Source: Paralithodes platypus (taxonomy: Eukaryota; Arthropoda; Malacostraca; Decapoda; Lithodidae). From it: a stretch of 64,000 nt of DNA. A program made the position numbers and the translations under genes. This document shows, in pieces, positions 21,056-33,425 of the stretch. Under the pieces are notes generated by a model that was not told the origin of the DNA, made no database searches, and saw only the letters and a program-made list of their open reading frames with translations. Each line of letters begins with the position of its first letter. Within the stretch, counting starts at the first letter, position 1. The stretch spans positions 38,251,039 to 38,315,038 of the forward strand of contig CM064518.1 of assembly GCA_032716605.1 (NCBI GenBank). The letters run 5' to 3'.

Positions 21056-21153
21056 CCCATTTTACTACCTCATATCCTTCTTAAACTGCACAAAATCGTC
21101 TAACTATAGCCAGCATATAATTAAAAAGACGTCGCCGATACAAAAGAGGTTAA

Positions 21154-21950
21154 TAGGCCGTTTTCATCTGCGCCTACATTGTCAACTCCAATTTCTGAAT
21201 GTTAACCTGTACAATCCCAGCGACGGCAGAGAGCCGTCAGTAGATAAATCACTCCCCAGTCCCAGCGACGGCTCCTTGTAACTGCCAGTACCAGACAGTG
21301 CCTGGTAACACGAGGTTTGACCACTGCACCTTGGCAACACTTTTCAACTTATATCCAAGCCCCCACAGGCTAGGAGAGGCAGTATTCCTCCATCTTTTGA
21401 GGTGGGAGGTTGTTATATCTTGCCTCTGAAACCAATTTGGCCACATTGCTTGGCACTGGGGTTGTATATTTATGGTAGTATCCTATGGTACAGTAGGGGT
21501 TAAATCTACTAATAATGTAATAACAAAAAAAGTAGATCCATAGTCAGCAACGTCAAATGCCATACCAATAAAGTTAAAGATAGAATATAACGAATACATG
21601 TCATCAAGTTATAGATAGAGAGAATGAAAGGACTAACTTGGCAAAATCAGCTCAATTGCAATATAAGGTAAGCTACTTGTGAAGAGGATGTCGAAACGTT
21701 TGGAATAAAGCACCTTGGAACTGTTCGTGACCTCCCTTATTATTCTATTCTTAACAAGGTAAGTTATGATATCAATAGTTTTAGTTCATTAGTGAAGGGC
21801 TCCTAGATGTAGGATCAAGCATGGTATAGCAGTGATAATATTTACAAAAGAACCACGATCAGTAGGAGTCAACCCTATTATTCTAAGTATTATTATGGGT
21901 CCACCAGAAAGGAATATCACATAATTATCTCAATATGGGGAGAACTTCAC
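21154..21950. other. No feature recognised
   Basis: Non-coding by eye; CCCAGCGACGGC occurs twice 44 bp apart (about 21217 and 21261). Confidence 0.4.
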
Positions 21951-22256
21951 TTAAGGGTCTATTTTCTGGACCCACTTCTCCCTCATGTTCAGCCCCATTA
22001 GTTTTGATTTTTTAGACATTCGCCCCACTAGTTTGGCGATTTTAAGACCTTTCGTCGAATTTCTGTCGATTTGAAGACATTTCGATTTTCTTTTCCTGAC
22101 GAACGATATTGAGCCTGTAATTAAAGATGAACTAGCCTTCGGCCGGAACAAATTTCGAACGAAACATGTAAAAGATGTACTCGAAGGGGGGGTCTCGGGG
22201 GGTAGTTTCTTAAACTTGATGGAGGTCTAGGAAACAAACTACAAGTCTCCCCTTAA
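21951..22256 (-). mobile_element. Family A element
   Basis: TTAAGGGTCTATTTTCTGGA to AAGTCTCCCCTTAA; hairpin TAGCCTTCGGCCG and GAGGTCTAGGAAACAAACTA present; the mirror repeat is decayed (ACGAACGATATTGAGCC). Confidence 0.85.
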
Positions 22257-22407
22257 GCCCCAGGGAAAGATATACACTATCCCTTCGGGTATCTAAATCT
22301 ATCTAGTAGTCAATACACCGAGTTAGACCCAATGTAGTACACGTGCCGGTCCCAGAATACAAAAGAGTAGATCATGTCTGGGGGAATATTCTAACGTTCT
22401 ACCTGGC

Positions 22408-22764
22408 TTAAAGGGGGAATGGCCGTACCTATTTTCTCACACACACATATATATATATATTTGTTTATAATCATCATATTTGTTGCCCCCCCCCCCCCCC
22501 CAGACCATCTTTCAAGAAAAATGTGTACAGTATTCGATAGTAAGTTGTTCCGGTCGCAGAACGGTTCCTTATAAATTACAGGCTCGCTATCGCTTGCCAG
22601 GATAAAATCGACACCTAAATGCCACGAAAAGCCTAAATATTGACTTGGGGCGAAAGGTCTTAAAATCGCCAAACTAATGGGCCGAACGTCATCAAATCTG
22701 AAAACTAAAGGGACTAAGCATGAGGACTAAGGGGGGACTAGCAAAACGACCCCTTTCCCCTTAA
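22408..22764 (+). mobile_element. Family A element with extra AT and C runs
   Basis: TTAAAGGGGGAATGGCCGTA at the left, GACCCCTTTCCCCTTAA at the right. GGCTCGCTATCGCTTGCCAG is conserved; the hairpins are decayed (TTCCGGTCGCAGAACGG). Confidence 0.8.
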
Positions 22765-22848
22765 CATCCTGGTGGTGGTGGGAGAACGTTTCCTGATTAC
22801 GTGTTCGGCCGGTTCATCAGTCTTCAGTCATGTCAACAAGGGGGGGCG

Positions 22849-23045
<197 letters not shown>

Positions 23046-23168
23046 TTAAAGAGAGTATATTATATAATACCCCATAAAACATTAATTGTTGTTCTTGAGG
23101 CCACATTTCACCCATACCTACACTATATCTCAAAGTGTAGTGTAGCGTTATAACTTTGTATTCGAAGA

Positions 23169-23516
23169 GTAAATTTATCTTAACTCCGTGAGGATTATCA
23201 CACATTTATCTTAACTCCGTGAGGATTATCACACATTTATCTTAACTCCGTGAGTATTATCACATTTATCTTAACTCCGTGAGGATTATCACACATTTAT
23301 CTTAACTCCGTGAGTATTATCACATTTATCTTAACTCCGTGAGGATTATCACACATTTATCTTAACTCCGTGAGGATTATCACACATTTATCTTAACTCC
23401 GTGAGGATTATCACACATTTATCTTAACTCCGTGAGGATTATCACACATTTATCTTAACTCCGTGAGGATTATCACACATTTATCTTAACTCCGTGAGGA
23501 TTATCACACATTTAGA
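23169..23516. repeat. 31-bp minisatellite
   Basis: About 11 units of TTTATCTTAACTCCGTGAGG plus ATTATCACACA; two units with GAGTATT are 29 bp. The array directly abuts a family C relic. Confidence 0.95.
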
Positions 23517-23680
23517 CAGTTTATTCTGGCTACCATTAAATTATTTTATACAATTTAGGAATGATCTGTGGAAGTTGAAATGTAAAGACTACCTTCCTTT
23601 CATATACACTTTCTAATTTGAATAAAATCGCCTAATGATAGCCAATATGAACTGTTGAAATGCATCATAATCCACAAGGT
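23517..23680. mobile_element. Family C element, degenerate
   Basis: TTTATTCTGGCTACCATTAA, GATCTGTGGAAGTTGAAATG and ATAAAATCGCCTAATGATAG match family C arms; its left terminus is replaced by the minisatellite. Confidence 0.6.
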
Positions 23681-24427
23681 ATCAATATTTTAAATATTTA
23701 TCTCTGTACTATACTCCGTTCACTCTAGATAAGCCTGAACTCATGACTCCTAACCTCTGTAACTCAAAGAGGGCTAGTGCAAATCGGCTGTCAGTTTCCA
23801 CACCTATTTCCTGGCTGCCCCTTTCCAAATGGTATGAATATTAACTAAACTACTCTAGTCGTGTGTGAGTTATAGAGGTTAATGTTCAAAAGCTTTGGCC
23901 TACTTACTTGGAATAGAGTATAGTAAGACCATAATACGAACCCTTGTCTCCATCGCACCCATTTCCCTTTTTATACATTACCCCTCACTCATTCTCCCTC
24001 CTCCCATTTCACAAACCACAAATAATATAAGCAATAACAGTGTATCAGTACAGAGAGATAAACATGAACATAACATATTCGCGAAGAAGGCATAACAGGA
24101 ATACTCTCTATGGACATTTAACACCAACAAAATGACATATTATGGTTGTTCCCAGAAACTTATTATCTTTTACTATATTTATTTTTCTAACTATGCCTTC
24201 CTCTGTTTAACTAATCCCCAAAGAGCTCTCCCAAACACACTCCAAATATTTCCAACTTCCAACCTCAAACCACCAACCTATGTGAACAATAGCCATCCTG
24301 TCCAGTCCAAATCGCTACCTCAAGGGACTAGTCTTCTCAAAAGGGGGCTCCAGTCCTGACGCTATTCTTGACTTACAGTGTGCTGGCTTAATAATCCAGA
24401 AGGGTTGACAGCCCCTGAAGTCCAATT
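23681..24427. other. No feature recognised
   Basis: AT-rich; ORFs at 23895 and 24132 lack any family features. Confidence 0.35.
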
Positions 24428-24641
24428 TTAACCCTTTCAAGCTCCAATACGCGTTTCTTTTCTGTTTTCTGGCTACTATTAGACGATTTCATTCAGATTA
24501 GTAACGGTATACGGAAGTCAAAGGGTTGATTGAGATAGTATTTACCCTTTTAATACCCACAGATCCTTCCTAAGCTGCATGAATTCGTCTAAGGATAGCC
24601 AAAATAAATTGCTAAAACGCGTCAGAGCTTCAAGGGGTTAA
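24428..24641. mobile_element. Family C palindromic MITE, variant arms
   Basis: TTAACCCTTTCAAGCTCCAA at the left pairs with AGAGCTTCAAGGGGTTAA at the right; ACGCGT occurs in both arms. The arm sequence differs from other copies but stays self-complementary. Confidence 0.8.
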
Positions 24642-25137
24642 CTAACTAATTTTAAGCTACCTCCTTCTGAATATGTGTATTATACTCGGATGTACTGTTT
24701 TTGTCTCGCTGCCTTTGAGTTGTGAGACAGACAGGAGGACAGGGAGGAAATGTGTGAGAGAAAAACACGAGAAAAACAATTGCTTCCCTGGTCAGAATAA
24801 CACAGGCTCAGCCAAACGACTGTCGATTTGTGCACCGGGAGAAATGGGAAGCCTTGATTGAATTCCCCGCTGTGCAGGACAAGTGACAGTTTAGCTACTT
24901 TCTCGCTAAATCTACAGGTATTTATATCGAGCTAGTGGTGAATATTTCCACCTAGCGACACAACTTATAGCGATATTCTGGAGATTTGAGCCATTTCTGA
25001 GCGATATTCTAGAGATTGTGGCGTTGTTGTAGCGATTTTCAGTAATTATTTACTATTTAGCGGCCTCCTATCAACTTTTGAGAACGGATCTAGCGGGAAT
25101 GTTGGGTTATGATCTGGTAACCCTGCACACAGCAGTG
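24642..25137. other. No feature recognised
   Basis: A short internal repeat AGCGATATTCTGGAGATT / AGCGATATTCTAGAGATT at about 24970-25015; otherwise nothing seen. Confidence 0.35.
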
Positions 25138-25206
25138 TCGGTCGAGTAGAGAGCACGCCCACGTGTGAATCTACTTGACCTGGGTTCGATCCCAGCCAAG
25201 ACGGAC
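25138..25206 (+). repeat. tRNA-like sequence (SINE head or tRNA pseudogene)
   Basis: GTCGGTCGAGTAGAGAGCAC resembles an A-box and CTGGGTTCGATCCCAG forms a perfect T-arm with B-box. No matching acceptor stem, so not a functional tRNA. Confidence 0.5.
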
Positions 25207-25604
25207 ATAGGCTATTTAGTGGGTGTGCTAGTAAGTCCTAGCATGTTTCACATTCTCGCACGCAGTCGGGGTAAACCTCGATGACGTATGCTGAGTAATA
25301 ACACACAAAGCAATGCCATTCCAACAGCTTCCTCTCTCTCCAACACCCCTCTCAACACTAATCGGAAAGTAGATACGAGGTGTCGTTGTAAAGGCTTATC
25401 CCTCCATACCTTCACCTGATATTACTATGATGCAGGAGCACCTCGAGAATGGGCTGTCTACCCATACTGAGAATGGTGGAAATAGAAATTACAAAGCGTT
25501 GGCGGCCGCCGGTAAATATAGAATCATAAGAGATGGTGGTTGTGACTGGCGGTCAGCTTGGTTACCATGGCAATGGTTCGGATAGGTTGGGTTATGGATT
25601 AAAT

Positions 25605-25675
25605 TGTATGTATGTATGTATGTATGTATGTATGTATGTATGTATGTATGTATGTACTCTGGCACATACCCCATT
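25605..25675. repeat. (GTAT)n with family E fragment
   Basis: About 12 GTAT units followed by ACTCTGGCACATACCCCATT, the start of family E. Confidence 0.8.
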
Positions 25676-26035
25676 ATTTTTTTATTTTTTTTAATTTGTT
25701 ATGGATTATGTTAGTTTTGATAAATTTCAATGGTTTCATTTACATCATGAGCCATATTGATAACCTTGGGCTGTTAACCACCTTCTACAGTAAAATAAGT
25801 AAGTCAGATCAAACAGTATAATTTGTCGCTCTTTCTATACTGTAAACATTATTGCAAACCTTGACAAGTAATAGAATATGAAAAAGGTGCTTGCCAATCT
25901 TCCCTGCATATATTGTGATGATTCCAGTACGTGTTGGCTCCCATTGCTATCGTAAAAGATAATTGTACTACTTTCCAACTTGCTAATTCCGCCCTGTATG
26001 TCGTTTGTCAGTGTTAACATCAATTAATCAACTGA

Positions 26036-26106
26036 CTGCGGTGTAGTGGCCAACACGTTCACCTGGTAATCATAAGGTCGAAACTTGAATTGCCGATTGG
26101 TGTCTG
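26036..26106 (+). repeat. tRNA-like sequence (SINE head or tRNA pseudogene)
   Basis: GCGGTGTAGTGGCCAACACG (A-box-like) and CCTGGTAATCATAAGGTCGA (anticodon-arm-like) followed by a decayed B-box AACTTGAATTG. Confidence 0.45.
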
Positions 26107-26239
26107 TGAAATGGCTTACTATCTATGTTAGCTACGTACTTTATATTACTGCCTAGCTAGTTTAGTATGTTCGTGTATCCAGTAGAAAACAAATCTTTGG
26201 GTTACATTAAAACAAGCTGTGGAGGGAGAGATGTGGATG

Positions 26240-26330
26240 GTTAGATGGATATACAGTAGATAGATCAGTAGATAGATACATAGATAGATAACATAGATAG
26301 ATACATAGATAGATACATAGATAGATAACA
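26240..26330. repeat. Degenerate (AGAT)n microsatellite
   Basis: ATAGATAGATACATAGATAG-type repeats. Confidence 0.9.
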
Positions 26331-26440
26331 TAAAATAAAACAGTAAACATGTAGTATATATTATAATACTATTCTAAGTAACATACACTTAAAGTAACCA
26401 ACAACACTAACCTGCTTCCCCAACTAACAACACTGTCCCT

Positions 26441-26799
26441 TTAAGGGGAGATGGCCCGTTTTTTTGGTCTATTAATTCAATTATTTCGTAATTTCTTAGT
26501 TTCTTTGCTAGACTTCCATCAAGCTTAGAAAAACACCCCCTACAAGATAAATTTGTAAATTTTTCGGTAGAAAAATGTCCCGGCCGAAGGCCGATTCCTC
26601 TTAAAATTATAGGCTCGCTATCGCTCGCTAGCAAAAAATGGACACCTAAATGGCACGAAAGATCTTAAAATTTACAACGCAATGGGACGAAAGGTGTTAA
26701 AATCACCAAACTAATGGGCCAAACGTCTTATCACCTTAAAACTAATGGGGCTAACATGGGGGAGAAAGGGGAACAGAAAAACGGCCCATCTCCCCGTAA
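26441..26799 (+). mobile_element. Family A element with long terminal inverted repeats
   Basis: Left TTAAGGGGAGATGGCCCGTT and right AACGGCCCATCTCCCCGTAA are inverted copies over about 19 bp, the longest TIR seen for this family. The core has CCCGGCCGAAGGCCGA and GGCTCGCTATCGCTCGC. Confidence 0.9.
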
Positions 26800-26967
26800 C
26801 TGAGGGGAGAGCCCGTCAATGGGGTTATTTAAGGGTTGACTGACATAACTGTAAAGACACTCAAACCATTCCAATACGTTGATGATGGTCTCATTCATTC
26901 CAGGTACAGTCGGGGGATTATTACTCAGTTTATCTCTTGGTTTTAGTGGTTTTATTTGCATTTTTAT

Positions 26968-27256
26968 ATACATTTTTTTGGACCCCCTTCTCCTTCAAGC
27001 TTAGTTCCATTAATTTCTAGATTTGGACATTCGCCCCATTAGTTTGGGGATTTTGCCCCATTTCTTTGTTAGCATTTAAGACCGTTCGTGCCTATTAGGT
27101 GTTGATTTTTCTCCCGGCGAGCAATAACGAGCCTGTAATTCAGGAGGAATCGGTCTTCGGCCGAAAAATGTAAAAGATTATCTCAAAGGGTGGTCATGTT
27201 ATACACTTTAAGTTTAATGGAGGTCTAGGGAGAAAAACAATAACACTTAATGCTTG
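26968..27256 (-). mobile_element. Family A element, left end missing
   Basis: TTTTTTTGGACCCCCTTCTC, CGGCGAGCAATAACGAGCC, hairpin CGGTCTTCGGCCG and AATGGAGGTCTAGGGAG are present. No TTAAGGGG start. Confidence 0.75.
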
Positions 27257-27917
27257 AAAACTAAATAACCAAATGACCTTCCTAAGCTGAGTAAATATAT
27301 TATATGTGTTGTGTGTGTTTCTTTAAGTATGCTTGTGTATATCTTGTGTGTATGCGTATATGTATTTGTGAAAACATGTGTTTGTGTGCATGAAGCAGTG
27401 TTTAGGCGAGGTAGTGTGTATTATGTGTAATGATTATGTTCGAGTATGTACAGTATGCGTATGTTAAACTTGCATTTATTTGTGTGAGTGTATGTGTTTC
27501 TGTAAGTATACCTGTGAGTGTGCCTGTTTATATAATGTGTGTGTGATGCAGCCCCCTGTAAGATAATCTGTCAAAGGGAGAATAACGTGATAGCCCATGC
27601 CTTTATAAACACCAAACACTTCACCTACATGAGAGCCAACATCATTTGAGGCGAGGGGAGGAGTAGATTAGAAACAAGAAAAACAGTCTGTGAAGTGGAT
27701 TAGAAGGGGAGAACGACAAAAGAGGGCAGGCGAATGTTCTCTTTGTAAAATAAGGAGGACAAATGTGAAGGGAGAGGGGAGAGACTGATAATAGAGCCTG
27801 TACTGTACCTACATCACTATAACGATTGATGAAATAGAGGAAGAATGTGTAATCTTCACCTTATATTTCTCCACTATGATAGTGTGGGCAAAGTACATCT
27901 AAGCATGGATCGACTCT
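27257..27917. other. No feature recognised
   Basis: GT-rich degenerate stretch (27300-27540), then purine-rich sequence. Confidence 0.35.
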
Positions 27918-28133
27918 CATCATATTTGTTTTGTTTTCTATGTGAATGAGGGAGACAAAAGGCAGAACTGCCTGTAGCGAGTGCCTCCCCAAGAGTTGAA
28001 AGAGTGACAGGGCCAAAATCAAGGGACGTTCGAGCCCAAATGCCTGGACACACGGAGTTTGAAGCAATTTAAGTCATAGGAAGAGGGACAGACTGATTCT
28101 GGGAGAGAGTTCCAGAGCTCAGCAGTTGAATAG
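27918..28133 (-). mobile_element. LINE X 3' fragment
   Basis: The minus strand encodes ELWNSLPESVCPSSYDLNCF then KLRVSRHLGSNVP and a stop, followed by the LINE X 3' UTR ending CACATAGAAAACAAAAC. 5'-truncated. Confidence 0.85.
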
Positions 28134-29596
28134 CTTATTTAGCTTATATATATGTCACCCACCCACACACACACACAAGATACATTCACCCACTTAAATG
28201 CAAGCAACAAATCGAGAATCATAAACTACCTTACCTCAAAGATAATCTGAGGGCCACTTTTGTCAGAATAAATAAATATAACATAAAGAATAAACTGTCT
28301 TTATATTTATCAGGCAGCTTATGCCCTCATTTGCCAGGTTCACCATTAAATTGACCCCTACAACAATCCACAAAAGCAAACAGATACAGGCAAGAAGATA
28401 ATAAAATAAAAACATATTTATCTTCTGGCCTCGTCTTTGGTTTATCCCATCCATTTCACAAGTGTTTTTTAAATCTTCAACAAGCATCACACAACAGCTT
28501 ATTTCGTTGATTTATATTGCCAACATTTGTCCAGCAACATTTCCGGGATCTTTTACACTGGTTTTGGAAACTAGACAGCAAACAGATACATTAATCTGAC
28601 ACAATTAGTAAAACAACCTACTCTACGATAAAATTGTCACATTTGTCTAACACTATGTTTAGTCACACCTTTTAACTGCACCTTTAATCATTGAAATATA
28701 TAAATATATGCATAACTGAAACAGGCATTATGATTACATAAAGCGTATTACTAGGAATAATAATCGAAAGCATTAATCAACGCTACAGAGAGTTTTCAAT
28801 TTGTATCAGTGCTGTTTCAATCACAATAATAGATTTTGCTATAGCCTTCATCACCCATTGTTAATACAGTGCGTGATTTGTACTTCATAATACAGTAGCT
28901 AATACTCCCATGTTCAGGTACATCATCAGAGGGAACTCAAATAAATATATTTATATCGTGATGTATTACTGTATATTCATCAGAAACACCAAGAAGTGAA
29001 TAATATAAGACAGAAGATTTTGTTTTTAGATACAAATTAAAAAACGAATACAAAACTAAAGAATCGGAAAGCGCAAGAGAATAATAATAATATTATTATA
29101 AATAAGAAAGAACACTCAAATGCAGAGTACTTGGCTATTAATCTATATCTATCAACAATTCATCTTCCAAAATACTAATAATCAATACATCATGTATTAT
29201 CTGAGTATGTATATTTGAGTATGTGTATGAGTGTTTGTGTGTGTGCTTGTGTATGTGTGCTAAGAACAACTGTACGGTACTTTTATTATAAAAAACATTG
29301 GAATGACTATACATTATTTTGTTTTGCGTAAATTATAACGCCTAGAAACAGTAACATTTCAAATTATATATAATTTAATAATTACTTAGCAGATATTACA
29401 TTGCAAGAGAAAGAAGATGGGCATACCATATCAACAATAACGCTGTGAACGGACGACAACAAGTGATTATACTGTATAAGCATCTATTATGTGTATGTGT
29501 TGTGTATGGCCCTATCCGTGTACACTGTTGGTCCTGGTGGAAGGTAAACAAAGAGCGAGAGAGCCACTGTGTTGTTGTAAGTCAACCTAGTGGCTC
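28134..29596. other. No feature recognised
   Basis: AT-rich, no convincing ORF or repeat. Confidence 0.4.
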
Positions 29597-30642
29597 TGTA
29601 TGGAGGGAACGGTTACACAGGTGTGGAGGGAACAGTTATACAGGTGTGGAGGGAACAGTTATACAGGTGTGGAGGGAACAGTTATACAGGTGTGGAGGGA
29701 ACAGTTATACAGGTGTGGAGGGAACAGTTATACAGGTGTGGAGGGAACAGTTACAGAGGTGTGGAGGGAACAGTTACAGAGGTGAGGAGGGAACATTTAC
29801 AGAGGTGTGGAGGGAACAGTTACAGAGATGTGGAGGGAACAGTTACAGAGGTGTGGAGGGAACAGTTATACAGGTGTGGAGGGAACAGTTATACAGGTGT
29901 GGAGGGAACAGTTACACGGGTGTGGAGGGAACAGGTACACAGGTGTGGAGGGAACAGGTACATGGGTGTGGAGGGAACAGTTATACAGGTGTGGAAGGAA
30001 CAGTTACACGGGTGTGGAGGGAACAGTTACAGAGGTGTGGAGGGAACAGTTACAGAGGTGTGGAGGGAACAGTTATACAAGTGTGGAGGGAACAGTTATA
30101 CAGGTGTGGAGGGAACAGTTATACAGGTGTGGAGGGAACAGTTATACAGGTGTGGAGGGAACAGTTATACAGGTGTGTAGGGAACAGTTACACAGGTGTG
30201 GAGGGAACAGTTACACAGGTGTGGAGGGAACAGGTACACAGGTGTGGAGGGAACAGTTACAGAGGTGTGGAGGGAACAGTTACAGAGGTGAGGAGGGAAC
30301 ATTTACAGAGGTGTGGAGGGAACATTTACAGAGGTTGGAGGGAACAGTCACAGAGGTGTGGAGGGAACAGTTACAGAGGTGTGGAGGGAACAGTTACAGA
30401 GGTGTGGAGGGAACAGTTAAAGAGGTTTGGAGGGAACAGTTACAGAGGTTTGAAGGGAACAGTTATACAGGTGTGGAGGGAACAGTTACAGAGGTTTGGA
30501 GGGAACAGTTACAGAGGTTTGGAGGGAACAGTTACAGAGGTTTGGAGGGAACAGTTACAGAGGTTTGGAGGGAACAGTTATACAGGTGTGAAGGGAACAG
30601 TTACAGAGGTTTGGAGGGAACAGTTACAGAGGTGTGGAGGGC
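29597..30642. repeat. 24-bp minisatellite, about 43 copies
   Basis: Unit GGTGTGGAGGGAACAGTTAT followed by ACAG, with variants ACAGAG and GTTTGG that cluster (TTTGG units mainly at 30420-30620). A 24-bp unit keeps three plus-strand frames open, producing ORFs up to 412 codons. No start context, signal or conserved end supports a protein. Confidence 0.95.
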
Positions 30643-31389
30643 AGACATTGATAGAGCCTCAAACTAAGGTCTACAGAGAGTAAGAGATATAGTGATTATA
30701 AGAGATACAGTGAGTGGGCGTAAGAAAGACAGGAAGAGATACAAATCGTAAGAGATACATGACGAAGTTCCAGGATGCAACTCGGTGCATCACAAGTAGT
30801 TCTCAATCTAATTGCTCAACATTCCTCAGCCATGCATTATGTGCATTTCCTCTCCTTGTCATCCACGAAGCTAGTACTCATCAACTATGCACCCACTGTC
30901 TTAAATCAGTTTCAGAGAGTAAAGACTGGTTGGATTGTTGTTCATACCAACTGTACTCCATGATCCTGCGGAGACACTTGATCCATCTAGAGTCTCTAAA
31001 TCACTGTTGAGTTTCCATGTCTCGCAACCACATATCATACGAGGGACCATCAGGGTTTATGATATTCAGTACTTGGTTCTCTTGCATAGGTATTTAAATA
31101 TACAATAATTGAGAAACTCCATAGCCCCTATATTCTAGGAACAACAGCGTGGCCTGAACTACCACTGTTATGACAATCTCTACCAAGATCAGTGAATATA
31201 CTCTATACATGATCCTAATGTTCTCACCGCATGCATGTACAAATGGTGGATAGGTATGACCATGGCTTGTTGGGTGAAGTATTGAAGTCTGTAAATGCAT
31301 TGACGAGAACATTGGTAAATTATTTAGATTAACTAATATCCTTAGTGAGATCCATAAAATGGTGGGTCAGGCCACAGTGATGTTCGTCG
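30643..31389. other. No recognised gene
   Basis: Two overlapping ORFs (30714-31010, 30775-30963) without known features. ATCCTGCGGAGACACTTGAT CCATC-like text may belong to the LINE relic that follows. Confidence 0.3.
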
Positions 31390-31910
31390 CCTCGGCCTAT
31401 GGACTCGGTTATGGACTCTCTCAAAGGCGATGTCGTTACCTTTGCAGAATAATTCACATCACGGATCTTAAAAATAGTGCTTCAGCGTAATGGTGTGCAA
31501 TACAAGACATGAGCACGCAACAGTGATCTGGGGAAATGCATAATTGCCTTTGGTATCAAGTATCTTCGCAGGATCATGTGTTGCTGGTATGACCATGTAT
31601 CAAACTATAGCGTCTACTCTCTGACACTGATTCCAGACATATTGGTTGCATAGTTTGTGAACACCAACTTCGGCTATATGGGCCTGTCTCCCTGAAATGA
31701 CTTGGTTCATGCAATGGTTTTGGTGAGTGACATTTCCAAGTAGAAAACACCTCGAGGGAAAAGCACATTATTCTTGGCTGAGGAAAGTTGAGCGATCATG
31801 TCCATTCCTTCTCGGGATGAGCTGTGTTGCTGCCTGGGAATTCGCACGGAGCTATCACCGGAAGTGAAATCAGAGGGCGAGTGCAGTTATGCGCCGTCCC
31901 AGCGTAGGAA
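31390..31910 (+). mobile_element. RTE-like LINE relic (C-terminal region)
   Basis: Across shifting plus frames: YLRRIMCCWYDHVSN and LLSDTDSRHIGCIVCEHQ, then QLRLYG. These recall the LRRIMGYxWxDxVSNxxLL..RQLRLYGHVAR region near the end of RTE-type ORF2 proteins. Heavily mutated. Confidence 0.5.
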
Positions 31911-32087
31911 CCCATTTATTGATTGAATTTCCATAGCTAATATATATATATATATATATATATCCATATCTCAGCAAGAACAGAATCAAACTGGTTGTCT
32001 GGGCACTATGTAGGACTGAAGGATTAGTAGACTTAATCTAGTAATGTGTGAGGTGGAAGGCTGTAGGCTATAGAGATATGTGGGTGG

Positions 32088-32165
32088 TCTAGGTTTATTG
32101 GTATAGATATGTGGGTCAGGGTTTATTGGTATAGATATGTGGGTCAGGGTTTATTGGTATAGGTA
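32088..32165. repeat. 27-bp tandem repeat, 3 copies
   Basis: GGTTTATTGGTATAGATATG followed by TGGGTCA, repeated. Confidence 0.85.
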
Positions 32166-32533
32166 CGATATAATGGAGTCATAAATTTGGATATAGACAC
32201 CCACTTACCGGGCCAGTACCGGCCGGTGTGCAAACGGTACACTAACATAAATCGGAACAGTAATCAGCCAAATATACTATAGATTGGAAGACCAGTATTA
32301 ACCAGTATTAACCCTATATTGGCCAGATTATTCCATGTTGACTTGGTTTTGCATAGTGTCTGTTCGCTCTTATTGTCAACACTTTATCAATAAGTATCTC
32401 TCCTTAGATTGTGATTTATAAATGCATTGGAAATGTTATTGTAGTTAATATGTACGACTTAATTTTCAGTCAATTTCTAATATTGAGTCTATGCAAAGTT
32501 TCCTATAAAATATTAACATTAGTAACAATAACC

Positions 32534-32538
<5 letters not shown>

Positions 32539-32604
<66 letters not shown>
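32539..32604. repeat. (GA)n microsatellite
   Basis: About 33 GA units. Confidence 0.95.
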
Positions 32605-32608
<4 letters not shown>

Positions 32609-33184
32609 ATGCTGCAACATATGCCTTAATTGCCATTTTTTGCATATTGCAATTCTTTTCGAGTGACAAATTGCATGAACCAATAAATGTTCCATGTTCT
32701 ATATCTGTAAGTTCACGATTTTATTTTGAAAACGTCTTTTAAAAATATATCAATTTCGGAACTTGTATTTGTCAATCCTTAACAATCAGCACTTGCATAT
32801 GTTTAAGAAATATAATATACTTTAATACTACTGTACCAGAAGCCTCAACATCAAATACCAATACAAATATCAAGACATCAATACTACTGCTTTACATTAC
32901 CAATTATTTCTGAACAAACCATATCTACTAATAATATATATGCTGATCATACTTAATAACTACATAAAGCAATTATTTATCCGTACATTACACGTTCCGC
33001 CCTCATTCAAACAGTTGTCTTCATGAATGTAATGACAATTATGTTCAGTAAACACCCCCATTACCGCTTAACGGTGCCATTAGTACTTTAAAAACCACAA
33101 TGTCATTACCACAACACCATTACGACACTATGAGGAGATCGTAGCCTAATGAATTTGGGCTGTGTATCAAAAGTCCAGAGATTG
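32605..33184. other. No feature recognised
   Basis: AT-rich; GATCGTAGCCTAATGAATTT near 33137 is weakly A-box-like but no SINE could be built from it. Confidence 0.3.
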
Positions 33185-33425
33185 AATTTGTACATTCATC
33201 CGTTCATTCAACGGTGAAGCCCATGAGGTCTCGTTCCAGCCTTGGGAGTGAGACATGTGAAGGACTTTGAGCTGCAACCAGCCCCTGCCATCTTGCCTTC
33301 GCAGGATGCGCGGGGCCCAGTCCCCCCCCCCCTCCCCCCCGGGTCGAAGTAGCCCCATCTCTGGAGCTGCTTTGGCTTTGTGCATCACTGTCTCAACTCC
33401 TAGACTCGGACCTTCATTCTCAGAA
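33185..33425 (-). mobile_element. Poly(A) SINE-like repeat, copy 1
   Basis: GTGAAGCCCATGAGGTCTCG, GGGAGTGAGACATGTGAAG and CTGCCATCTTGCCTTCGC match the element nested at 56885-57183. Orientation is taken from the poly(A) tail of that copy. A C/G run (33323-33341) is inside. Confidence 0.7.

Larger units (their letters stand above)
20342..21153. mobile_element. Family C palindromic MITE split by a LINE
   Basis: Left part TTAACCCTTAATCTACCGGT..CACTTAACCCATTTT and right part CCCATTTTACTACCTCATAT..ACGTCGCCGATACAAAAGAG end in TTAA. With the LINE at 20466-21055 removed, the two halves join into an ordinary family C copy. Confidence 0.85.
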
